A stretch of 64,000 nucleotides of DNA from Streptomyces radiopugnans (GTDB lineage Bacteria > Actinomycetota > Actinomycetes > Streptomycetales > Streptomycetaceae), in assembly GCF_900110735.1 (NCBI RefSeq), contig NZ_FOET01000016.1, positions 62,001-126,000 on the forward strand, read 5' to 3'. The position numbers and the translations under genes are program-made. Numbering within the stretch: the first letter of the stretch is position 1; each line of letters opens with the position of its first letter. This document shows, piece by piece, positions 34,832 through 43,990 of this stretch. The notes below the pieces were generated by a model. That model did no database searches. It was given only the letters and a program-made list of their open reading frames with translations, and was not told where the DNA came from.

Positions 34832-36973
34832 CTACCCGGCATCCGGCGCGGGGCGCCCCTCCCGGTCCCCTCCGGGCCGTGTCTCCTCACCGCGGCGGCT
34901 CAGCGCGCTGGGCCACCACACGGCCGGTCCGATGTCCCTGGCGAGGGCCGGGACGAGCAGGGAGCGTACGAGGACGGTGTCCATGAGCACGCCGAAGGCG
35001 ACGATGAAGGCGATCTGCACCAGGAAGGACAGCGGGATCACCACCAGTGCCGCGAAGGTGGCGGCCAGCACCACCCCGGCCGAGGTGATCACCCCGCCGG
35101 TGGCGGTCAGGCCCTTGAGCACGCCCATCCGGTTGCCGTGCAGCAGGGTCTCCTCGCGGACCCGGGTCATCAGGAAGATGTTGTAGTCCACCCCCAGGGC
35201 CACCAGGAACACGAAGCCGTACAGCGGGATGGAGGGGTCGGTGCCGCTGTAGCCGAGGAGGCCCTCGAAGACCAGGGCGGCGATGCCCAGGGTGGCCAGG
35301 AAGTTCAGGGCCACGGTCGCCACCAGCAGCACGGGCATCACCACCGACCGCAGCAGCCCGATCAGGATGACCAGGATGATCACCAGGACGACGGGGATGA
35401 TCAGCGCGCGGTCCTCCCGGGCGGTGTCGCGGCTGTCGAGCTGCTGGGCGGTGTAGCCGCCGACCAGGGCGTCCGCGCCGTCCACCGCGTGCACCGACTC
35501 CCGCAGCCGCTCGACGGCCCGCAGGGCCTCGTCGGAGTCGGCCCCGGCCGACAGGGTGGCCTGGACGCTCACCCGGCCGTCGACGACCAGCGGCTCGCCC
35601 CCGCCGGGGCGGCCGGAGGAGGTGACCGGGGCGGCCGAGGCGACCCCCTCGGTGCCCTGCGCGGCCGCGGTGACCTCCCGTACCCGGTCGGCGTCCGCGA
35701 TGATCACGGCAGGGTTGCCGGAGCCGCCGGGGAAGTGCTCGTTGAGCTTCTCCTGGGCGGTGACGGACTGGGCCCCGCCGACGAAGATCTCCTTGGTCGG
35801 CACGCCGGTGGACGACAGGGTCGGGAAGAACGCGGCGGCGACGGCCAGGCCCGCCAGCGACACCGCCCACACCCGGCGCGGAGAGCGGTCCACCAGGGCC
35901 GCCACCCGGCCCCACACGCCCCGGGCGGCGGACGGGTCGGACGGGTCCGCGGGAGGCTTGGGGCGGGCGGGCCAGTACGCGGACCGGCCGAGCACCGCCA
36001 GCACCGCGGGCAGGAAGGTCAGGGCGCTGAGCATCGCGCAGGCGATGCCGATGGCGCCGACCGGGCCCAGGGCGCGGTTGTTGCGCAGATCGCTCAGCAG
36101 CAGGGCCAGCAGGCCCAGGGCGACGGTGGAGCCGCTGGCGACGATGGCGCCCAGGGAGCGGCGCAGCGCGGTCCGGGCGGAGCCCAGTCGGTCGCCGCTG
36201 TGGGCGAGTTCCTCGCGGAAGCGGGCCGACAGCAGCAGTCCGTAGTCGGTGGCGGCGCCGATGACCAGGATGAACAGGATGCCCTGCACCTGGCCGTCCA
36301 CCCGTACCACGTCCCGTTCGGCCAGGAGGTAGACGATCGCGGTGGCCAGCGCGAGGGCGAAGACCGAGCCGAGGATGATCGCCAGTGGCAGCAGCACGCT
36401 GCGGTAGACCAGCAGCAGGATCAGCAGCACCACGCTGAGCGCCACGCCCAGCAGCAGCCCGTCGATCCCGGCGAACGCCTCGGACAGGTCGGCCTGGGTG
36501 GCGGCCGGGCCCGCGACGTGGGCCTCGGCGCCCTCCACCTGCCCGGCGGTCTCCAGGATGGCGTCGATGACGTCGCCCATCCCCTCGTCGAGGTCGGAGG
36601 AGAGCGGGATGACGGCCTGCAGGGCCTCGCCGTCCTCCGAGGGCTGCACGGGGGAGGGCCGGCCGGCGACGCCGGGGGCCTGGGCCAGTTCGGTCAGCGC
36701 CTGCTCGGCCTGCTGCCGCTGGCCGGCGCCGATGTCACCCTCCTCGGCCTCCCAGACGACGATGGCGGGCACGGTCTCGGAGGTCCGGAAGTCCTCCTGC
36801 GCCTCGATCACCCTGGTCGACTCGGCGTTCTCGGGCAGGAAGGAGGCCTGGTCGTTGGTCGAGACCTCGCTGATCTTCCCGGCGTACGGGCCGAAGGCGC
36901 CGCCGACCGCCAGCCAGACGACGATCAGCGCGGCGGGCACCAGCCACCTGAGGACACGTGGTGTGGGTTTCAT
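34832..36973 (-). CDS. MMPL-family RND transporter
   Basis: This 713-residue membrane protein has two halves, each with one leading helix, a large external domain and five clustered helices. Landmarks are NDQASFLPENAES, VIGAATDYGLLLSARFREE and ALGVDYNIFLMTRVREE, the Asp-Tyr pairs being the proton relay. MMPL proteins export lipids, siderophores or drugs using the proton gradient. The start MKPTPRVLRW is chosen because GGGGAG lies three bases upstream; an ATG 45 bases further upstream has no ribosome site. It is divergent from a MarR gene, the usual arrangement for a drug-inducible exporter. An MmpS-like protein is encoded 7 kb away (43991-44551). Confidence 0.88.
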   Translation of the reverse strand: MKPTPRVLRWLVPAALIVVWLAVGGAFGPYAGKISEVSTNDQASFLPENAESTRVIEAQEDFRTSETVPAIVVWEAEEGDIGAGQRQQAEQALTELAQAPGVAGRPSPVQPSEDGEALQAVIPLSSDLDEGMGDVIDAILETAGQVEGAEAHVAGPAATQADLSEAFAGIDGLLLGVALSVVLLILLLVYRSVLLPLAIILGSVFALALATAIVYLLAERDVVRVDGQVQGILFILVIGAATDYGLLLSARFREELAHSGDRLGSARTALRRSLGAIVASGSTVALGLLALLLSDLRNNRALGPVGAIGIACAMLSALTFLPAVLAVLGRSAYWPARPKPPADPSDPSAARGVWGRVAALVDRSPRRVWAVSLAGLAVAAAFFPTLSSTGVPTKEIFVGGAQSVTAQEKLNEHFPGGSGNPAVIIADADRVREVTAAAQGTEGVASAAPVTSSGRPGGGEPLVVDGRVSVQATLSAGADSDEALRAVERLRESVHAVDGADALVGGYTAQQLDSRDTAREDRALIIPVVLVIILVILIGLLRSVVMPVLLVATVALNFLATLGIAALVFEGLLGYSGTDPSIPLYGFVFLVALGVDYNIFLMTRVREETLLHGNRMGVLKGLTATGGVITSAGVVLAATFAALVVIPLSFLVQIAFIVAFGVLMDTVLVRSLLVPALARDIGPAVWWPSALSRRGEETRPGGDREGRPAPDAG

Positions 36974-37069
36974 CGACTCCCCTGGAACGAAGGACGTGGG
37001 CACCGTCTGCGCGGGCATAAATCTTTGTCATTGAGAAGCTTGGCGATCGAGATTGTATATCGTGGGGGA

Positions 37070-37624
37070 GTGCGCGACTCAGACGACCCCACCGGCGGCC
37101 CCACCGGCGAACCGGCCGACGCCCCCGCCGAGCCCTCCGACGCCCCCGGCGGCGACCCGACCGGGCTCCAGGCGTTCGCCGTGCTGCTCCGTCGCATGAA
37201 CGGCGAGTTCAGCCGGACCGCGCACGACTTCGCCCACTCCCACGGCCTGCACCCCACCGACGTCCAGGCCCTGGTGGAGATCCTGGACAGCGAGCGGGAC
37301 GGGCCCGTCACACCCGGGCTGCTGCGCGAACGCCTCCAGCTCACCTCGGGCGCCGTCACCGCCTGCCTGGACCGCCTGGAGCGCGCGGGCCACATCCGGC
37401 GCACCCGGGACTCGGCCGACCGCAGGATCGTCCACCTCCACTACGCCCCTCGGGGCCGGGAGGTGGCCCGCGAGTACTTCCGTCCCCTCGCGCGCGCCAC
37501 CGACAGCGTGCGGCAGCGCTTCAGCGACGCGGAACTCCGCGCCGTCGTGCGTTTCCTGGCAGCCATGAACGAGGAGCTGGCCGCGCTGCGCCACCGCCCC
37601 GACGGGGACCCGGCCCGGAGGTGA
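37070..37624 (+). CDS. MarR-family transcriptional regulator
   Basis: This 184-residue winged-helix repressor has a Pro/Gly-rich N-terminal tail (1-30), the DNA-binding core at about 65-115 (LRERLQLTSGAVTACLDRLERAGHI) and the wing RTRDSADRRIVHLHYAP. MarR proteins release DNA on binding phenolic or drug ligands. It is divergent from the MMPL exporter, only 96 bases apart, so it very probably controls that gene and itself. The gap is AT-richer than its surroundings (GATTGTATATCG). Its start is uncertain: GTG at 37070 or an in-frame TTG 30 bases earlier. Its last 104 bases overlap the tail of the opposite gene. Confidence 0.85.
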   Translation: MRDSDDPTGGPTGEPADAPAEPSDAPGGDPTGLQAFAVLLRRMNGEFSRTAHDFAHSHGLHPTDVQALVEILDSERDGPVTPGLLRERLQLTSGAVTACLDRLERAGHIRRTRDSADRRIVHLHYAPRGREVAREYFRPLARATDSVRQRFSDAELRAVVRFLAAMNEELAALRHRPDGDPARR

Positions 37625-39230
37625 CCGCGCGCCGCCGCCCGACACCCGCGGCGCCCGCCTCGGCCGCCGAGGCGATGTTGCGGGCCATCCCGCCGAACAC
37701 CACCGCGTGGAACGGCGAGACGCCCCACCAGTACGCCTGCCCCAGCAGGCCGTGCGGATGGAACAGCGCCCGCTGCCGGTAGACGGTCTCCCCCTCCGCT
37801 CCCCGGCCCACCATCAGCTCCAGCCAGGCCAGGCCCGGCAGCCGCATCTCCGCCCGCAGCCGCAGCAGCCGCCCCGGCTCGATCTCCTCCACCCGCCAGA
37901 AGTCCAGCGAATCGCCCGCCCGCAGCCGCTCTGCGTCCCGCCGCCCCCGCTGCAGCCCGATCCCGCCCACCAGCCGGTCCAGCCAGCCGCGCACCGCCCA
38001 GGCCAGCGGCGCGGAGTACCAGCCGTTCTCGCCGCCGATGCCCTCGATCACCCGCCACAGAGCCTCCGGCGAGGCGGTCACGGTGCGCTCGCGCTCGTCG
38101 GTGTAGAGGCTGCCGCCCGCCCAGTTCGGGTCGGTGGGCAGCGGGTCGCTGGGCGCGCCGGGGACGGAGGCCGAGGACCAGCGGGTGACCACGTCCGCGT
38201 CCTTGATCCGCTTCAGCGCCAGCCGCAGCGCCCGGTCCAGGCCCAGCAGACCGCCCGGCGGGTCGGGGACGTGGCGGGCGATGTCGTGCTCGGCGCAGAC
38301 CACCTCGTGCCGCAGCGACTCGGCCAGCGGCCGGGCCAGTGCGCGCGGGACGGGGGTGATCAGGCCGATCCAGTGACTGGACAGGGTGGGGGAGAGCACC
38401 GGCACCGGGACGATGATCCGCCGGGGCAGCCCGGCCACCGCGGCGTAGCGCTGCATCATGTCGTGGTAGGCGAGGACCTCCGGGCCGCCGATGTCGAAGG
38501 TCCGGTTCACCTCGGGCGGCAGCCAGGAGCAGCCGACCAGGTAGCGCAGCGCGTCGCGCACCGCGATCGGCTGGAGCCGGGTGCGCACCCAGCTCGGGGT
38601 GACCATCACCGGCAGCCGTTCGGTCAGATAGCGCAGCATCTCGAACGACGCCGAACCCGAGCCGATGATCACCGCCGCCCGCAGCACGGCCGTCGGCACG
38701 CCGGAGGCCAGCAGCAGCCGTCCCACCTCGGCGCGGGAGCGCAGGTGCGGCGACAGCTCCTCCTCGGGCACCCCGGCAGGGGTCAGCCCGCCCAGGTAGA
38801 CGATCCGGCCCACCCCGGCCGCCCGTGCCTGCTCACCGAAGATCCTCGCGGCCTCGCGGTCGGTGCTCTCGAAGCGGGAGCCGCCGCCCATGGAGTGCAC
38901 CAGGTAGTAGGCGACGTCCACGCCCTCCATCGCCGCGCGCACCGACGCGGCGTCGGTGACGTCGCCGCGCACCACCTCCACCCGTCCGGCCCAGGGGTGG
39001 TCGCGCAGCTTGGCCGGGGTGCGGGCCAGGCAGCGCACGGTGTGGCCGACCGCCAGCAGCTCGGGCACCAGCCGGCCGCCGATGTAGCCGGTGGCCCCGG
39101 TGACCAGGCAGCGCAGCGGCCTGCCCGTCCGCCCTGCCCCCTCCACGCCCGTGCTCCCGCTCTCCTTCCCGGAAGCGCCCGTACCTCCCGTACCGCCGGC
39201 GCCGCCGGTGCCGCCGCTGCCGTCGTCCAT
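37521..39230 (-). CDS. NAD(P)-binding SDR/epimerase-like protein with DUF2867 domain
   Basis: The N-terminal extended-SDR Rossmann domain has CLVTGATGYIGGRLVPELL after a Gly/Ser/Thr-rich leader, then GRVEVVRGDVTD and YYLVHSMGGG. The C-terminal DUF2867 domain (about 365-520) contains NGWYSAPLAWAVRGWLDRLVGG and FWRVEEIEPGRLLRLRAEM. Proteins with this two-domain plan are conserved in actinobacteria but lack a known substrate. The ATG at 39230 (MDDGSGG) is taken; an ATG 24 bases upstream is also possible. The last 35 residues are Arg/Gly/Ala-rich and run antisense through the end of the MarR gene, so the natural C-terminus may be a recent extension. Confidence 0.75.
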   Translation of the reverse strand: MDDGSGGTGGAGGTGGTGASGKESGSTGVEGAGRTGRPLRCLVTGATGYIGGRLVPELLAVGHTVRCLARTPAKLRDHPWAGRVEVVRGDVTDAASVRAAMEGVDVAYYLVHSMGGGSRFESTDREAARIFGEQARAAGVGRIVYLGGLTPAGVPEEELSPHLRSRAEVGRLLLASGVPTAVLRAAVIIGSGSASFEMLRYLTERLPVMVTPSWVRTRLQPIAVRDALRYLVGCSWLPPEVNRTFDIGGPEVLAYHDMMQRYAAVAGLPRRIIVPVPVLSPTLSSHWIGLITPVPRALARPLAESLRHEVVCAEHDIARHVPDPPGGLLGLDRALRLALKRIKDADVVTRWSSASVPGAPSDPLPTDPNWAGGSLYTDERERTVTASPEALWRVIEGIGGENGWYSAPLAWAVRGWLDRLVGGIGLQRGRRDAERLRAGDSLDFWRVEEIEPGRLLRLRAEMRLPGLAWLELMVGRGAEGETVYRQRALFHPHGLLGQAYWWGVSPFHAVVFGGMARNIASAAEAGAAGVGRRRAVTSGPGPRRGGGAARPAPRSWLPGNARRRGVPRR

Positions 39231-39381
39231 GTGCCGGCCCGTCCTCTCCGCCATACGGCCATGCTTGGCCCCGCCCTCATCGGCCGCAACTCGCGGGGAC
39301 GGGTGCCGAGGTTGCGCCTTCCCGCCGTGACCTGCCGCACTCCGGCCCGGCGGCGGTTGGGTGGGCCGGGCAGGGGAGGCT

Positions 39382-39387
39382 TACGAT
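39382..39387 (+). promoter_or_regulatory. Leaderless-type -10 box TACGAT
   Basis: TACGAT ends eight bases before the GTG at 39395, so the transporter mRNA is probably leaderless. Confidence 0.55.
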
Positions 39388-39394
39388 CCTCTGC

Positions 39395-41452
39395 GTGTCC
39401 AAGCTGACCGACGTGTCCAAACGGATCCTGATCGGCAGTGCGCTGCGCAGTGACCGGCTCACCCAGACGCTCCTGCCCAAGCGCATCGCCCTCCCGGTCT
39501 TCGCCTCCGACCCCCTGTCGTCGGTCGCGTACGCCCCGGGCGAGGTCCTGATGGTGCTGTCCATCGCCGGGTTCTCCGCCTACCGCTACGGGCCGTGGAT
39601 CACCCTCGCCGTCGTCGTGCTCCTGTTCGCGGTGGTGGCGTCGTACCGGCAGAACGTCCGCGCCTACCCCTCCGGCGGCGGCGACTACGAGGTCGCCACC
39701 GTCAACCTCGGTCCCCGGGCCGGACTCACCGTCGCGGGCGCCCTGCTGGTGGACTACGTCCTGACGGTGGCGGTGTCGGTCGCCGCCGGGGTGGAGAACC
39801 TCGGTTCCGCCATCCCCTTCGTCTCCGAGAACAAGACCGGCACGGCGGTGGCGATCATCGCGCTGCTGGCCGTGCTGAACCTGCGCGGCGTACGCGAGTC
39901 CGGCACGATATTCGCCGCCCCCACCTACCTCTTCGTCGCCTGCGTACTGGCCACCATCGCCTGGGGCGCCTTCCGCGGCCTGGTCCTGGGCGACGAGATG
40001 TCGGCCCCCAGCGCCGGATACGAGGTCAGCGCCGAGACCGCCGAACTGACCGGCTTCGCCCTGCTCTTCCTGCTCCTGCGGGCCTTCTCCTCCGGCTGCG
40101 CCGCCCTCACCGGCGTCGGCGCCATCAGCAACGGAGTCCCCGCCTTCCGCCGGCCCAAGAGCCGCAACGCCGCCACCACCCTGGCCCTGATGGGCGGCCT
40201 GGCCGCCACCATGTTCGGGGGCATCATCGCCCTGGCCCTGGCCACCGGCGTGAAGATGTCCGAGACGCCCGCCACCGACATCCTCATCGACGGCCGTCCC
40301 GCCGGGCCCGACTACCACCAGGACCCGGTCATCGCCCAGGTCTCCGCGGCCGTCTTCGGCCACGGATCCCTGCCCTTCCTCCTGGTCGCCGCGGCCACCG
40401 CGCTCATCCTCTTCCTGGCCGCCAACACCGCCTACAACGGCTTCCCGGTCCTCGGCTCGATCCTCGCCCAGGACCGCTACCTGCCCCGCCAGCTGCACAC
40501 CCGCGGCGACCGGCTGGCCTTCTCCAACGGCATCGTGCTGCTGGCCGTCTTCGCGGGCGTGCTCGTCTACGCCTACGACGCCGACTCCACCCGGCTGATC
40601 CAGCTCTACATCGTCGGCGTCTTCGTCTCCTTCACCTTCAGCCAGACCGGCATGGTCCGGCACTGGAACCGCCACCTCGCCCAGGAGAGCGAGCCGGCCG
40701 CCCGCCGCCGGATGAAGCGCTCACGCGCCATCAACGCCTTCGGAGCCTTCTTCACCGGCCTGGTCCTGGTCGTGGTGCTGGTCACCAAGTTCAGCCACGG
40801 GGCCTGGGTCGCCCTGATCGGCATGGCGCTCTTCTACGCGATGATGACCGCCACCCGCCGCCACTACGACCGGGTCGCCGAGGAGCTGGCGCTGCCGGCG
40901 GAGGCCGGGCGGGAGGAGATGGCCAAGCCCTCGCGGGTGCACTCCATCGTCCTGGTCTCCAAGGTCCACCGGCCGACGCTGCGGGCGCTGGCGTACGCCA
41001 AGATGATGCGCTCCGACGTCCTGGAGGCCCTCAGCGTCAACGTCGACCCCGAGGAGACCCGCGCCCTGTTCGAGGAGTGGAACCGGCGCGGCATCGACAT
41101 CCCGCTCAAGACCCTGGACTCCCCCTACCGCGAGGTCACCCGGCCGGTCGTGGAGTACGTCAAGGGCCTGCGCCGCAGCAACCCGCGCACCGTGGTCAGC
41201 GTCTACATCCCCGAGTACGTCGTCGGCCACTGGTACGAGCAGCTGCTGCACAACCAGAGCGCCCTGCGCCTCAAGGGCCGCCTGCTGTTCACCCCCGGCG
41301 TGATGGTCACCTCCGTGCCCTACCAGCTGGAATCCTCCGAGCGCGCCCGGCTGAGGGCGCGCAGGCGCTCCGAGTGGAGCGCGCCCGGCGCGGTGCGCCG
41401 CGGCCCCGCCGGGCCCGCGGGCCGGGGGGAGGGCGACGGGCGGGAGGAGTGA
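39395..41452 (+). CDS. KimA-like APC-superfamily potassium transporter
   Basis: This 685-residue protein has about 12 membrane helices (40-475) and a soluble C-terminal domain (about 490-665). The sequence closely follows Bacillus KimA (formerly YdaO), a high-affinity potassium:proton symporter inhibited by c-di-AMP. Matching blocks are SDPLSSVAYA, ASYRQNVRAYPSGGGDYEV, LLVDYVLTVAVSVAAG, RAFSSGCAALTGVGAISNGV, TRGDRLAFSNGI and WYEQLLHNQSALRLKGRLLF. The soluble domain is the part that binds the nucleotide in KimA. Databases usually label this as an amino-acid permease; potassium is the better prediction. The nearby TrkA pair supports it. The C-terminal 30 residues are Arg-rich and unrelated to KimA. 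Confidence 0.8.
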   Translation: MSKLTDVSKRILIGSALRSDRLTQTLLPKRIALPVFASDPLSSVAYAPGEVLMVLSIAGFSAYRYGPWITLAVVVLLFAVVASYRQNVRAYPSGGGDYEVATVNLGPRAGLTVAGALLVDYVLTVAVSVAAGVENLGSAIPFVSENKTGTAVAIIALLAVLNLRGVRESGTIFAAPTYLFVACVLATIAWGAFRGLVLGDEMSAPSAGYEVSAETAELTGFALLFLLLRAFSSGCAALTGVGAISNGVPAFRRPKSRNAATTLALMGGLAATMFGGIIALALATGVKMSETPATDILIDGRPAGPDYHQDPVIAQVSAAVFGHGSLPFLLVAAATALILFLAANTAYNGFPVLGSILAQDRYLPRQLHTRGDRLAFSNGIVLLAVFAGVLVYAYDADSTRLIQLYIVGVFVSFTFSQTGMVRHWNRHLAQESEPAARRRMKRSRAINAFGAFFTGLVLVVVLVTKFSHGAWVALIGMALFYAMMTATRRHYDRVAEELALPAEAGREEMAKPSRVHSIVLVSKVHRPTLRALAYAKMMRSDVLEALSVNVDPEETRALFEEWNRRGIDIPLKTLDSPYREVTRPVVEYVKGLRRSNPRTVVSVYIPEYVVGHWYEQLLHNQSALRLKGRLLFTPGVMVTSVPYQLESSERARLRARRRSEWSAPGAVRRGPAGPAGRGEGDGREE

Positions 41453-41519
41453 CCCGGACGGACCGGTAGGCTGGAGGACTGCCGTCCATGCGCCCCGCCG
41501 TCCGTTGGAGCCGCTCCCC

Positions 41520-42899
41520 ATGCCCCCCGCAACACCCCCCGCCGCGTCCCCCGGAACCGCACCGTCGCTGGTGGGCCGGGAGTACGAGGTCGAGATCGGC
41601 CCCGTCGCGCACGGCGGCCACTGCATCGCCCGCACCGAGGAGGGGCGGGTGCTGTTCGTGCGCCACGCCCTGCCCGGCGAGCGGGTCGTCGCGAAGGTGA
41701 CCGAGGGCCGGGAGGACTCCCGCTTCCTGCGCGCCGACGCGGTCGAGATCCTGGAGCCCTCCAAGGACCGCGTCGAGGCCCCCTGCCCGTTCGCCGGCCC
41801 CGGACTGTGCGGCGGCTGCGACTGGCAGCACGCCGCCCCCGGAGCCCAGCGGCGGCTGAAGGCCTCCGTCATCGCCGAGCAACTGGCGCGGCTGGCCGGG
41901 CTCACGGCCGAGGACGCCGGCTGGGACGGCACCGTCGAGCCCGCCCCCGGCGACAAGGTGCCCAAGGGCGAGGTCCCGGCCTGGCGCACCCGCGTCCACT
42001 ACAGCGTGGACGACGAGGGCCGCGCGGGGCTGCTGCGCCACCGCTCCCACGAGGTGCAGCCGATCGACCGCTGCCTGATCGCCGCGCCGGGGGTGAGCGA
42101 ACTGGGCGTCGAGAAGCGCCGGTGGCCGCAGATCGCCATCGTCGACGCGACCGCCGCCACCGGCTCCGGAGACCGCCAGGTCGTGCTCACCCCCCGCCCC
42201 GGCGGGCGCCTGCCCCTGGTGGAGCTGGACCGGCCGGTGTCGGTGCTGCGGGGCGAGGAGCCCCGCGGCCGCGGCGCGGAGCGCGGCGGCGAGCGGACCG
42301 TGCACCGGGTGCACGGCCGCCCCTTCGTCCGCGAGCGCGCCGTCGGCCGCACCTGGAGGATCAGCGCGGGAGGTTTCTGGCAGGTCCACCCCAAGGCAGC
42401 CGACCTGCTGGTCGAGGCCGTGATGACCGGCCTGACGCCGCGCAGGGGCGAGATGGCCCTCGACCTGTACTGCGGCGCCGGGCTGTTCGCCGGAGCCCTG
42501 GCCGAGCGCGTCGGGGAGAAGGGCGCGGTGCTCGGCATCGAGTCCTCCAAGCGCGCGGTGGAGGACGCCCGCCACAACCTCGCCGACCTCGACCGCGTCC
42601 GCATCGAGCGCGGCAACGTCGAGCAGGTCCTGCCGCGCACCGGCATCACCGAGGCCGACATCGTCGTCCTCGACCCGCCCCGCTCCGGCGCCGGGCGCAA
42701 GACGGTGCGGCAGGTGGCCTCCCTCGGCCCGCGCAGGATCGCCTACGTCGCCTGCGACCCGGCCGCCCTCGCCCGCGACCTGGCCTACTTCCGCGAGGAG
42801 GGCTACGTCCCGCACTTCCTGCGGGCCTTCGACCTGTTCCCGATGACCCACCACGTGGAGTGCGTCGCCGTCCTCAAGCCCGCGCCGAAGCGCTCCTGA
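41520..42899 (+). CDS. TRAM-domain RNA (uracil-5-)-methyltransferase, TrmA/RlmD type
   Basis: This 459-residue SAM-dependent enzyme makes 5-methyluridine in tRNA or rRNA. The TRAM RNA-binding domain (about 17-85) is followed by a cysteine cluster (CPFAGPGLCGGCDWQH) like the 4Fe-4S site of RlmD. The Rossmann methyltransferase domain has DLYCGAGLFAG, the target-base motif DPPRSGAG and the nucleophile Cys in VACDPAALARDL, and ends DLFPMTHHVECVAVL. The ATG follows GGAG nine bases upstream; an in-frame TTG at 41505 is less likely. A TAGGCT box at 41467-41472 is its probable -10. It is the last conserved gene before the accessory region. Confidence 0.9.
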   Translation: MPPATPPAASPGTAPSLVGREYEVEIGPVAHGGHCIARTEEGRVLFVRHALPGERVVAKVTEGREDSRFLRADAVEILEPSKDRVEAPCPFAGPGLCGGCDWQHAAPGAQRRLKASVIAEQLARLAGLTAEDAGWDGTVEPAPGDKVPKGEVPAWRTRVHYSVDDEGRAGLLRHRSHEVQPIDRCLIAAPGVSELGVEKRRWPQIAIVDATAATGSGDRQVVLTPRPGGRLPLVELDRPVSVLRGEEPRGRGAERGGERTVHRVHGRPFVRERAVGRTWRISAGGFWQVHPKAADLLVEAVMTGLTPRRGEMALDLYCGAGLFAGALAERVGEKGAVLGIESSKRAVEDARHNLADLDRVRIERGNVEQVLPRTGITEADIVVLDPPRSGAGRKTVRQVASLGPRRIAYVACDPAALARDLAYFREEGYVPHFLRAFDLFPMTHHVECVAVLKPAPKRS

Positions 42900-43720
42900 C
42901 CTGCGACTTTCTTGGGTTTTTCAGGTGTGGCCAGTGGTGCTCGACCTGTTTCCCGAAGTCCACCGCGTGGAGCATGTTGTAGGTTCCCGCCACGTGCCTC
43001 ACCTGCGGGTTCGCAGCGGAGGCGTGGGTCCAGAACGTTCTGCCTCAACTCTGTAAGAGACGGGTTCGGGAAGGGTCTTGACGCTCGTTCGACGCTGTTT
43101 CCGACGGAGCGTGAGGTGGTCGTCCTGAATCAGATAGCGCGGGTCAATTGGCTTGTCGGGCTTATCTTCACCGACAGGCGGGACAGCGCGTACTGGACTT
43201 GACCGCGGGTGGGGTTCTCGGGACGGGCCTTGAGCGCATCGGCGAGGTCGACCGGGTGCGCGAGGGTGGCGAAGACCGGGCCGATGGGCTGTTCCCAGGC
43301 GATCAGGTCACCGTTGCTGATGGGCCGGTACCGCACGGCCGCGACGTTGTCGGATGGCTGCCAGTCGACGGTCCTGTGCTTCGCCTGGCCGTTCGCCGCC
43401 TCGTACGCCTCACGGACCGGTTCGACTTCCCGGCCGAGGAAGGGCTTTGCCACCAGCTTCTTGGCGATGTGCCACTTCACCGCCTCATAGGCCCGGCTTT
43501 CCGGACTGGCGGGCTTGCCGTCTTCCTCCTGGAGGATGTTCTTGGCCAGGAGTTTCAGCCTCTCCGGCGAACAAGGCCGGCAGAGCGCGCAACTGAAGAA
43601 ATGCCGCAGTGAGTTCCTCCGGGGTCGACTGGTCCGCCCAGTCGCACACCCTGGCGCCGTTCGCGGCGGGCATGCCGGTCAGGGCCCGTTCACCCCGGGC
43701 GATCACATTCGGGGCGCGCC
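42874..43720 (-). pseudogene. Decayed gene of unknown family
   Basis: Coding character (high G/C third positions, natural composition) persists on the minus strand, but in three frames in turn. Part one, about 43720-43560, includes ARVCDWADQSTPEELTAAF. Part two, about 43570-43130, includes AVKWHIAKKLVAKPFLGREV and LIAWEQPIGPVFATLAHPVD and ends at a stop. Part three, 43044-42874, includes VRHVAGTYNMLHAVDFGKQV and ends inside the 3' end of the RNA methyltransferase gene. At least two frameshifts break the gene. The family is not recognised; plasmid or integrative-element genes are a guess. No intact gene lies between 42900 and 43990. Confidence 0.5.
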
Positions 43721-43990
43721 GGCGTCCCGGATACGGAGGTGCGCGGGACGGAGCACGGGTGGCGGGCACCGCCGCGCGGCACACAGTAAGGACTTCAAGC
43801 GTCCATGCTTTGTCACGGGAGAGGAGAAAGTTCGTGCCGTGGGCGCGGCGGGACGCGAAGTGAGGGGCGGTCAGGGGTCTTCGGGTGGGATGGCGGGCAG
43901 ACGAGTCGCCCTCTCGGGCGGCGGGATTTCCGTGCCGCGGGCATTGCGGACGGCGAGCCTGCCCGACCGTAGGTTCTCAGGCCCCGCCTC

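Noticed and set aside
36974..37018. Earlier ATG for the MMPL transporter
   Set aside because: It has no ribosome site and lies in the divergent promoter gap; the chosen ATG has GGGGAG upstream.
42935..42985. Plus-strand sequence DLFPEVHRVEHVV resembling the methyltransferase end DLFPMTHHVECV, as if the gene end were duplicated at an integration site
   Set aside because: Only about 27 of 38 bases match. The minus strand reading has far better codon third positions, so the likeness is probably chance.
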